A DNA stretch of 39,974 nt. Origin: Flavobacterium sp. (lineage in GTDB: Bacteria > Bacteroidota > Bacteroidia > Flavobacteriales > Flavobacteriaceae). Location of the stretch: positions 1 through 39,974 of the forward strand of contig NZ_JAIXWA010000050.1 in the NCBI RefSeq assembly GCF_027482425.1. Direction: 5' to 3'. Position 1 is the first letter of the stretch. Each line of letters begins with the position of its first letter. The position numbers and the translations under genes are program-made. Below, one piece after another: positions 24,048 through 30,392 of this stretch. A model generated the notes under the pieces. The model saw nothing but the letters and a program-made list of their open reading frames with translations, was not told the origin of the DNA and did no database searches.

Positions 24048-26153
24048 ATGGTGGAAAAAACGATAAAAGTAGCTTTAATTGGGAATCCCAACACCGGTAA
24101 AACATCGGTATTCAATCAACTTACGGGATTAAAACAGCAAGTGGGCAATTACCCCGGAATTACCGTAGAAAAGAAAATTGGGTATTGCCGTTTGAACGAA
24201 ACCACCCGCGCTACGATACTCGATTTGCCCGGCACCTACAGTTTGAATGCGAGTTCCATCGACGAAAATGTGGTGATCGAACTTTTACTAAACCGCAAAG
24301 ATGAAAACTTTCCCGATGTAGTGGTTGTAGTTTCTGAAGTAGAAAACCTCAAGCGAAATCTGCTTCTTTTTACCCAAATCAAAGACCTTGAAATTCCTAC
24401 CATTTTGGTCATCAACATGAGTGACCGTATGAAATTGAAAGGCATCGAATTGGATATTCCCTATTTGGAAGCCCAATTGAAAACCAAAATCGCGCTCACG
24501 AGTTCCCGAAAAAATATTGGCATCGAAGAAATCAAACAACGTATTCTCGACTACCAATCCTTACCCACAGCACCGTGTTTGAATGCCTCCTCCATTGACC
24601 CCGAATACTTCGACAAATTACGCAAAGCCTTCCCCAATCAATTGGTGTACAAACTGTGGTTGGTGATTACGCAAGACGTCAATTTCTTGAATTTGGAGCG
24701 GAACGAAATGAAAAGCTCGTTCACCAAATCGCATACGGAACTCCGACGGTTGCAGCAAAAAGAAACCATCAAACGGTATCAGTTTATCAACGATACGTTA
24801 AAAGTGGGACAAACCATCGACCGATCCAAAGCGGGCAACATCAGCGCACGCCTCGATCGCATTCTTACCCACAAAATCTTTGGCTACCTTATTTTCTTTG
24901 TGATTCTCTTTGGCATCTTCCAATCGATTTTCGACTGGTCGAGTGTCCCTATGGATTTTATCGACGAAACGTTTGCGCAACTCGCTACGTACACCGCAAC
25001 CCATTTGCCCCCCGGCGAATTCACCAATTTAATTACCGAAGGGATTATTCCGGGCATCGGTGGGATTCTCATTTTTATTCCGCAAATCGCCTTTTTATTC
25101 TTCTTTATTTCTGTCTTGGAAGAAAGCGGCTATATGAGTCGGGTGGTGTTTTTGATGGACAAAATCATGCGACGCTTTGGCCTCTCGGGGAAAAGTGTTG
25201 TGCCCCTAATTTCAGGTACCGCCTGTGCCATTCCTGCCATCATGGGAGCGCGCAATATCGAAAATTGGAAAGAGCGGTTGATCACTATTTTGGTCACGCC
25301 TTTTATCACTTGCTCGGCACGCCTACCTGTGTATGCTATTTTGATTGCCCTCATCATTCCTGAGAAACATGTTTTGGGATTCATCAGCCTTCAAGGACTT
25401 ACCTTGATGGTATTGTACCTGTTGGGATTCGGAATCGCGTTGTTGTGTGCGTTTATTCTGCATAAGGTTTTGGACCTAAATACGAAGTCCTATTTTGTGG
25501 TAGAAATGCCCGGGTACAAAATTCCCATGGCCAAAAACGTGGGCATCAATGTGGTCGAAAAAACCAAGTCATTTGTCTTTGGTGCAGGGAAAATTATTTT
25601 AGCCTTATCGGTCATTCTCTGGTTCCTTGGCTCGCATGGGCCAGGTGATGAATTTAAAAATGCCGAAAAAATTATTGAACAAAAAGTTTACAATTCCCCT
25701 GTCCCTATCAATCCGTCGGTCATTCCCAATTGGACTGCCGAATACAAATTGGAACACTCGTATATGGGCATCGCAGGGAAAATGATCGAACCCGTGATTG
25801 AACCACTGGGCTACGACTGGAAAATTGGTATCGCGGTAGTGAGCTCATTTGCCGCACGTGAAGTGTTTGTAGGTACTTTGGCCACTATTTACAAAGTAGG
25901 CGACCAAAGCGAAGAAGAAACTACCATCAAAGAACAAATGCGCCACGAAGTTCACGAAGACGGCAGCCCAGTGTTTAACTTGGCTAGCGGCATTTCACTC
26001 TTGCTGTTCTATGCTTTTGCCATGCAATGTATCAGCACCCTCGCCATCGTAAAAAAAGAAACCAATTCATGGAAATGGCCCATGATTCAATTGGTGTTTA
26101 TGAGCGGTATCGCCTACGTTTCGGCCTTGGTCGCCTATCAGTTTTTAAAATAA
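24048..26153 (+). CDS. feoB: Ferrous iron transporter FeoB
   Basis: 701 residues. A cytoplasmic GTPase domain has G1 GNPNTGKTS (12-20), G3 DLPG (59-62) and G4 NMSD (123-126). A helical GDI-like region follows (about 165-275). The membrane part starts near residue 280, with Gate motifs including VPLISGTACAIPAIMGARNI and FITCSARLPVYA, and the second repeat has SSFAAREVFVGTLATIY. It imports Fe(II) across the inner membrane. It lies in the operon feoA-feoB and the small Cys-rich gene (5-nt gap to the last). Confidence 0.98.
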   Translation: MVEKTIKVALIGNPNTGKTSVFNQLTGLKQQVGNYPGITVEKKIGYCRLNETTRATILDLPGTYSLNASSIDENVVIELLLNRKDENFPDVVVVVSEVENLKRNLLLFTQIKDLEIPTILVINMSDRMKLKGIELDIPYLEAQLKTKIALTSSRKNIGIEEIKQRILDYQSLPTAPCLNASSIDPEYFDKLRKAFPNQLVYKLWLVITQDVNFLNLERNEMKSSFTKSHTELRRLQQKETIKRYQFINDTLKVGQTIDRSKAGNISARLDRILTHKIFGYLIFFVILFGIFQSIFDWSSVPMDFIDETFAQLATYTATHLPPGEFTNLITEGIIPGIGGILIFIPQIAFLFFFISVLEESGYMSRVVFLMDKIMRRFGLSGKSVVPLISGTACAIPAIMGARNIENWKERLITILVTPFITCSARLPVYAILIALIIPEKHVLGFISLQGLTLMVLYLLGFGIALLCAFILHKVLDLNTKSYFVVEMPGYKIPMAKNVGINVVEKTKSFVFGAGKIILALSVILWFLGSHGPGDEFKNAEKIIEQKVYNSPVPINPSVIPNWTAEYKLEHSYMGIAGKMIEPVIEPLGYDWKIGIAVVSSFAAREVFVGTLATIYKVGDQSEEETTIKEQMRHEVHEDGSPVFNLASGISLLLFYAFAMQCISTLAIVKKETNSWKWPMIQLVFMSGIAYVSALVAYQFLK

Positions 26154-26158
26154 TTCGT

Positions 26159-26284
26159 ATGGGCATTCAAGAAATTTTCTTGTACTTGGCCTTGGGCATC
26201 GCGCTCGCCTATTTGTTTGAGCGCTTTAAAAAACGACCCAAGAAAAAAGATAAAAACTGTGGTGATGACAATTGTGGCTGTTAA
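26159..26284 (+). CDS. FeoB-associated Cys-rich membrane protein (41 aa)
   Basis: The ATG at 26159, 5 nt past the feoB stop, gives a 41-residue protein with one TM helix (IQEIFLYLALGIALAYLF), a strongly basic patch (KKRPKKKDK) and a C-terminal Cys cluster (NCGDDNCGC, three Cys). This matches the small FeoB-associated Cys-rich family found at the end of feo operons. The longer in-frame ORF from 26027 overlaps feoB and is not credible. It may bind Fe(II) or assist FeoB, but that is family-level inference. Confidence 0.85.
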   Translation: MGIQEIFLYLALGIALAYLFERFKKRPKKKDKNCGDDNCGC

Positions 26285-26340
26285 TTTTTGGGCAATCCCC
26301 CGAGTGAACGCCTTTCGTAGCTAATTTATTCCTGCTGCTC

Positions 26341-26413
26341 GGGGTCGGGTCTTCCGTTGCAATGCCGCCGCTTCGTTCCTCCGCTGTCGGGATTTCCACT
26401 CCACCCCCTATTG
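26341..26413. repeat. Dispersed palindromic element, copy B (reverse orientation)
   Basis: Read on the minus strand, this segment contains ATTGCAACGGAAGACCCGACCCC and a GGAGTGGAAATCC half. Those agree with the element at 34298-34359 (18 of 23 positions across the ATTG..CGGA..CCCGACCCC half). No coding potential; boundaries approximate. Confidence 0.6.
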
Positions 26414-26511
26414 CAATAGCTGCCTCGATATCAGCCTGTTATTCGCCAAAAAAAAACGCTTTAAAAAAACGGATCTTTTTCCCTTGCCTTAAACAAAAAT
26501 TAAATTTATTA

Positions 26512-26546
26512 TTATTCTTATTTAAACTTTGTCTAAATAAGAATAA
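26512..26546. promoter_or_regulatory. 35-bp palindromic operator before the FecA-like receptor
   Basis: TTATTCTTATTTA (26512-26524) and TAAATAAGAATAA (26534-26546) are exact reverse complements around a 9-bp centre (AACTTTGTC) that is itself mostly symmetric. The centre contains TTTG (26528-26531), which sits 20 bp before the -7 element and is therefore the -33 element. A protein bound here would block the promoter. Confidence 0.75.
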
Positions 26547-26551
26547 GGATG

Positions 26552-26559
26552 TATCTTTG
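26552..26559 (+). promoter_or_regulatory. -7 promoter element for the FecA-like receptor
   Basis: TATCTTTG with a -33 TTTG at 26528-26531 (20-bp spacer), 18 bp before the ATG at 26578. This fixes the start over the upstream in-frame extension. Confidence 0.75.
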
Positions 26560-26577
26560 CCGAAAATTTTCAAAAAC

Positions 26578-28806
26578 ATGCGCATTATTGCCCCTATATT
26601 GGCTGGACTTTTGCTTACCGCAGCGGCTACACAAGCCCAAGAAGTGAAAAAAGATACGGCCACCGTTACCCTCGACCAAGTCATCATTTTCATCAAAGAA
26701 CAAACTCCCGATCGAATGCCTGCTGTACAGCAACAAACCATCTATTCGGGAAAGAAAAATGATGTATTACGTCTCAACGAAATCAACGCCAACCGAACCA
26801 CCAACAATGCCCGCGAACTCTTTTCGCGGATGGCCGGTGTTTCCGTATGGGAAAACGACGGATCCGGAATTCAAGTCAACGTGGCCGTACGTGGATTAAG
26901 TCCCAACCGCAGCTGGGAACTCAACACGCGTCAAAATGGTTACGATATTTCCTCCGACGTTTTTGGCTATCCCGAAGCCTATTACAATCCTCCGATGGAA
27001 GCCGTAGAACGTATCGAGTTCATCCGCGGTGGGGCTTCATTACAATTTGGACCTCAGTTTGGAGGGATGATCAACTATGTATTGAAAAAAGCACCTGAGA
27101 AAAAATTCAGTTACGAAACCCAAAATACAGTAGGAAGTTTTGGCTTAGTAAGCAGCTTCAATGCAATCGGTGGAAAACACGGAAAATTTACCTATTACGC
27201 TTATCACCATGCTCGTAGAGCCGATGGATGGCGCGATAATACTGGGTATCAAATTAGAAACTCTTTTGTCAACTTGGGCTACGAATTTGCACCGCACTGG
27301 AAAGCACAAGTAGAATTCACCACAATGGACTATGAGTTGCAGCAACCTGGCGGTCTGACTGATGTACAATTTGCCGCCGATCACCGTCAATCGTTACGCG
27401 ATCGTAACTGGATGGGAACGCCTTGGAACTTGGCTACGATTACCATTACAGGACGTTGGAGTCCTAAAATCACCTCGGATTTCAAATTGTTCGGACTCTA
27501 TGGCGAGCGCAATAGTGTGGGATTCACTGCCGCTCCTAATGTAGTTGATGCGATTAACCCAACGACTTTAGCGTATGCCAACCGTCAGGTCGACCGTGAT
27601 CGTTATGCGAACTTCGGCTTGGAAAACCGTTCGCTTTGGAACTACTCGCTTGGAAAAACACAACATCATTTGGCTTTTGGGTTCCGTCTGTATCAAGCCG
27701 ATACCAACCGTAGACAACGCGGTACAGGGACCAACGGTAGTGATTTTGACCTTACCGTTAGCGATCGTTATCCAAGAAACTTGGACTTTACCACGCGCAA
27801 CATTGCCCTTTTTGCCGAAAACATGTTCCAAATCACGCCGGCTTGGACCGTAACACCCGGCGCACGTTTAGAAATCATTGAATCGGTAGGTTCAGGTTTA
27901 TTCAACCGAGTGAGCGGTAACGATGTATTGATGCCCAACCAAGAATTAAACCGCACCCAACTCCTATTCGGTTTAGGAACCGAATACCGCATTGGAACTA
28001 CCAATGTATATGCAAACATTTCTCAAGCGTATCGCCCCGTATTGTTCTCTGATCAAACGCCTCCTGCTACGACCGATGTTATTGATCCTAACTTACAAGA
28101 TGCCAATGGATATACCATCGATTTAGGCTACCGCGGTACGTATAAAAACTGGATTAATTTTGATGTATCTTACTTCTACATGGTGTACAATAACCGCATT
28201 GGTACGTTAAATCGCTTTATCAACGACGACCCTACGCAGGCGGCTTTTGCCTTCCGCACCAACTTGGGTAAAAGTATCCACAAAGGAGCCGAACTATACG
28301 GTGACATCAGTTGGTTTGATGTGTTTGGAGCACCAAAAACATGGGGGAAATTGAAAACCTTTGCTAGCAGTGCCTTCATCAGTGCCCGTTATGATGATTT
28401 TGCGGTAACGAGTGTAAGCGGTGCTGCTCCTAACGTTACCATTACCACCACCAACCTCGCTGGAAAACGGGTAGAAAATGCCCCCGAATTCATACACAAC
28501 TTTGGAATTAGCTGGGAGTACAAAAAAATATCCATCAGTGCGCAACAACGTCAAAACGGTGCTGTATATACCGATGCACAGAATACCGTTACACCCACAG
28601 CCAACGGAGTAAACGGACGTATTGGTGGGTATAAAGTAATTGACTTAGGGATGGAGTATCGATTTAAAAATTATAATCTTCGAGGGGGAATCAACAACCT
28701 TACGAATGAAAAATACGCAACTCGACGCGCTGGAGGCTATCCCGGGCCAGGGTTATTGCCCGGAGAAGGACAAAGTTTTTACGTTTCGATTGGGGCAAAA
28801 TTTTAA
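26578..28806 (+). CDS. TonB-dependent outer-membrane receptor, FecA-like
   Basis: 742 residues from the ATG at 26578, which follows a clear promoter. The signal peptide is about 1-21 (ending TQAQ). The plug domain (about 50-165: NARELFSRMAGVSVWENDGSG, VAVRGLSPNRSWELNTRQNGYDI, AVERIEFIRGGASLQFGPQFGGMINYVLK) is of the Fe(III)-dicitrate/siderophore type. A 22-strand barrel follows, ending with the aromatic C-terminus FYVSIGAKF. There is no N-terminal carboxypeptidase-like domain, so it is not SusC-like. Position after feoAB and the palindromic operator indicate iron or another metal chelate as the substrate. Confidence 0.93.
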   Translation: MRIIAPILAGLLLTAAATQAQEVKKDTATVTLDQVIIFIKEQTPDRMPAVQQQTIYSGKKNDVLRLNEINANRTTNNARELFSRMAGVSVWENDGSGIQVNVAVRGLSPNRSWELNTRQNGYDISSDVFGYPEAYYNPPMEAVERIEFIRGGASLQFGPQFGGMINYVLKKAPEKKFSYETQNTVGSFGLVSSFNAIGGKHGKFTYYAYHHARRADGWRDNTGYQIRNSFVNLGYEFAPHWKAQVEFTTMDYELQQPGGLTDVQFAADHRQSLRDRNWMGTPWNLATITITGRWSPKITSDFKLFGLYGERNSVGFTAAPNVVDAINPTTLAYANRQVDRDRYANFGLENRSLWNYSLGKTQHHLAFGFRLYQADTNRRQRGTGTNGSDFDLTVSDRYPRNLDFTTRNIALFAENMFQITPAWTVTPGARLEIIESVGSGLFNRVSGNDVLMPNQELNRTQLLFGLGTEYRIGTTNVYANISQAYRPVLFSDQTPPATTDVIDPNLQDANGYTIDLGYRGTYKNWINFDVSYFYMVYNNRIGTLNRFINDDPTQAAFAFRTNLGKSIHKGAELYGDISWFDVFGAPKTWGKLKTFASSAFISARYDDFAVTSVSGAAPNVTITTTNLAGKRVENAPEFIHNFGISWEYKKISISAQQRQNGAVYTDAQNTVTPTANGVNGRIGGYKVIDLGMEYRFKNYNLRGGINNLTNEKYATRRAGGYPGPGLLPGEGQSFYVSIGAKF

Positions 28807-28818
28807 TTATCTATTCAT

Positions 28819-28848
28819 AAAAAAGGCAGCTTCATCACTGCCTTTTTT
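28819..28848. terminator. Bidirectional terminator between receptor and zip gene
   Basis: AAAAAAGGCAG (28819-28829) pairs with CTGCCTTTTTT (28838-28848) across an 8-nt loop, between convergent genes. Confidence 0.9.
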
Positions 28849-28849
28849 A

Positions 28850-29668
28850 TTATCCTAAAGCGACATCAAGCATCATCATGACAATAAAACCACCGATGAA
28901 ACCTAGGGTAGCAATATCGGTATTTTTGTCTTGCTGCGTTTCGGGAATCACTTCTTCAACGACCACAAATATCATCGCTCCTGCTGCAAAAGCTAGGGCA
29001 TACGGCAACAAAGGGGTAAAAAAGGTAACCGCAACCGCTCCCAAAACCCCCGCTATGGGTTCGACCAACGCCGACGATTGACCGTACATAAAACTCTTCC
29101 ATCGGCTCATTCCCATACGACGGAGCGGCATCGACACGGCAATTCCTTCCGGGAAATTTTGAATTCCAATCCCAATTGCCAAGGTCACAGCCCCAGCAAT
29201 AGAGGCTTCTGGGATACCTGCAGCGACACCGCCAAAAAGCACACCCACAGCCAACCCTTCTGGGATATTGTGTAACGTTATTGCCAAGACCAATAATGTT
29301 GTCCGTTGCCAAGGTGATTTCATGCCTTCGGTTTCTTGGAAATTGAGGTGTAAATGCGGTAGAATTTTGTCCAAACCAAAAATGAAAAAGGCGCCTAATA
29401 AAAACCCAAGTGCGGCAGGCATCACTTTTACAAAACCTTCTCCTTTGCTCATTTCGATGGCAGGAGCCAATAAACTCCAAAAACTGGCCGCAACCATAAC
29501 ACCACCTGTAAAACCAAGCATCCCATCGAGAACAACGCGGTTCATCGTTTTAAAGAAAAACACAAACGAAGCACCCAGAGCGGTCAATCCCCACGTAAAT
29601 AAAGTCGCCAACAAAGCAGCCAATACGGGGTCAATTTGTTCAAAAAAACGAAGTACAGCATCAAACAT
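28850..29668 (-). CDS. ZIP family metal transporter
   Basis: 272 residues with about eight TM segments. The signature metal-binding motifs are HNIPEG (His133-Gly138, TM4) and QNFPEG (Gln170-Gly175, TM5). A His-containing cytoplasmic loop (LPHLHLNFQ) precedes TM4, and VVEEVIPE is near the end. This is the GufA/ZupT-like group that moves Zn(II), Fe(II) or Mn(II). The start lies 8 nt inside the end of the DtxR-family gene, so regulator and transporter are translationally coupled and the transported metal is probably the one sensed. Confidence 0.92.
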   Translation of the reverse strand: MFDAVLRFFEQIDPVLAALLATLFTWGLTALGASFVFFFKTMNRVVLDGMLGFTGGVMVAASFWSLLAPAIEMSKGEGFVKVMPAALGFLLGAFFIFGLDKILPHLHLNFQETEGMKSPWQRTTLLVLAITLHNIPEGLAVGVLFGGVAAGIPEASIAGAVTLAIGIGIQNFPEGIAVSMPLRRMGMSRWKSFMYGQSSALVEPIAGVLGAVAVTFFTPLLPYALAFAAGAMIFVVVEEVIPETQQDKNTDIATLGFIGGFIVMMMLDVALG

Positions 29669-30317
29669 GTTTTAAAACATAAAGGTTATCGGTAATTTTT
29701 TGAGAAAGTACCAAGGTAGTTCCGTTGATACATACCGTAAGTGAATGATCAAACGGCTCCCGTTCAACCAATTCCACTTGGGCGCCCAAGGCAATTTTTT
29801 GTTTATCCAAATACTGCAAAAATCCAGGCGATGAATCCCGCACACCCATAAAGCGATACGTTTTATGAAGCTGTCCGTCTGACAAAAGTAACCGTTCTTC
29901 TTTGACCATTTCTCCTTTGGCATTCGGTATTGGGTCGCCATGGGGATCAAAAGCAGGATGCCCCAAAAACTCATCCAACCGAGCGATTAAAGCCTCCGAC
30001 TGAATGTGTTCCAATTCCTCGGCGATATCATGTACCTCATCCCATGCAAACCCCAATTTTTCGACCAAAAACACCTCCCATAAGCGGTGTTTACGCACCA
30101 CCATCTTGGCTTTTAGTAACCCCGATTCGGTTAATGAAACACCTTGGTATTTCTGATAAGAAACCCAATTTTTATCGGCCAATTTTTTGAGCATATCTGT
30201 TACAGAAGAGGCTTTGGTATCCAACGTTCCCGCAATAGCATTAGTAGTCACCCCTTTGGGAGTCACCTGCGATAAATGGTAAATGACTTTGATGTAGTTC
30301 TCTTCGGAAATGGTCAT
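29661..30317 (-). CDS. DtxR/MntR-family metal-dependent transcriptional repressor
   Basis: 218 residues. A winged-helix DNA-binding domain (about 1-65), a metal-binding dimerisation domain (about 66-140) and a C-terminal FeoA/SH3-like domain (about 150-218). Aligned to DtxR, His77, Glu81 and His96 keep the ancillary site. Glu100, Glu103 and His104 occupy the primary site, with Glu in place of DtxR Cys102, as in MntR. The N-terminal MntR ligands (Asp8, Glu11) are replaced by Asn7 and Lys10. Metal choice (Mn or Fe) is therefore unclear. It is cotranscribed with zip, divergent from a TonB receptor, and has palindromes over its own promoter. Confidence 0.94.
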   Translation of the reverse strand: MTISEENYIKVIYHLSQVTPKGVTTNAIAGTLDTKASSVTDMLKKLADKNWVSYQKYQGVSLTESGLLKAKMVVRKHRLWEVFLVEKLGFAWDEVHDIAEELEHIQSEALIARLDEFLGHPAFDPHGDPIPNAKGEMVKEERLLLSDGQLHKTYRFMGVRDSSPGFLQYLDKQKIALGAQVELVEREPFDHSLTVCINGTTLVLSQKITDNLYVLKHV

Positions 30318-30328
30318 CTGAATTTTTA

Positions 30329-30361
30329 TTTATTCAAAAATAATACTTTGTTTTGAATAAA
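30329..30361. promoter_or_regulatory. Palindromic operator in the divergent repressor/receptor promoter
   Basis: TTTATTCAAAA (30329-30339) and TTTTGAATAAA (30351-30361) are exact reverse complements around an 11-bp centre. The left arm overlaps the minus-strand -7 element TATTTTTG (30335-30342) of the repressor gene. The centre holds TTTG (30347-30350), the plus-strand -33 of the receptor. One bound dimer could control both genes. Confidence 0.7.
30335..30342 (-). promoter_or_regulatory. -7 promoter element for the repressor-zip operon
   Basis: The minus strand reads TATTTTTG (TAnnTTTG), 17 bp upstream of the ATG at 30317 and inside the palindrome. Confidence 0.6.
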
Positions 30362-30377
30362 ACTATTTTTAGTTTTG
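30347..30377 (+). promoter_or_regulatory. Promoter of the second TonB receptor
   Basis: TTTG (30347-30350), a 19-bp spacer, then TAGTTTTG (30370-30377), 15 bp before the ATG at 30393. Confidence 0.7.
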
Positions 30378-30385
30378 TCTAAATA
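30360..30385. promoter_or_regulatory. Second operator candidate over the receptor -7 and start site
   Basis: Two overlapping signals: the perfect palindrome AAACTA-TTTT-TAGTTT (30360-30375), and TTTGTCTAAATA (30374-30385), which is identical to bases 26528-26539 in the other receptor's operator. Together they cover the -7 element and the likely transcription start. Confidence 0.55.
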
Positions 30386-30392
30386 TTTTTTT

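Larger units (their letters stand above)
26285..26577. other. Intergenic region: dispersed repeat and regulated promoter
   Basis: 293 bp without a gene. The left part holds CCCCGAG/CTCGGGG arms (26298-26304 and 26338-26344) and copy B of the dispersed repeat. The right part is A/T-rich and carries the 35-bp palindrome and promoter of the TonB receptor. An open frame from 26362 runs into the receptor gene but crosses these elements. Confidence 0.75.

Noticed and set aside
26027..26158. 44-codon extension of the FeoB-associated protein
   Set aside because: It lies inside feoB in another frame. The ATG at 26159 gives the expected small membrane protein.
26362..26577. 72-codon N-terminal extension of the FecA-like receptor
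   Set aside because: It crosses repeat copy B, the palindrome and the promoter. A proper signal peptide begins at the ATG at 26578.
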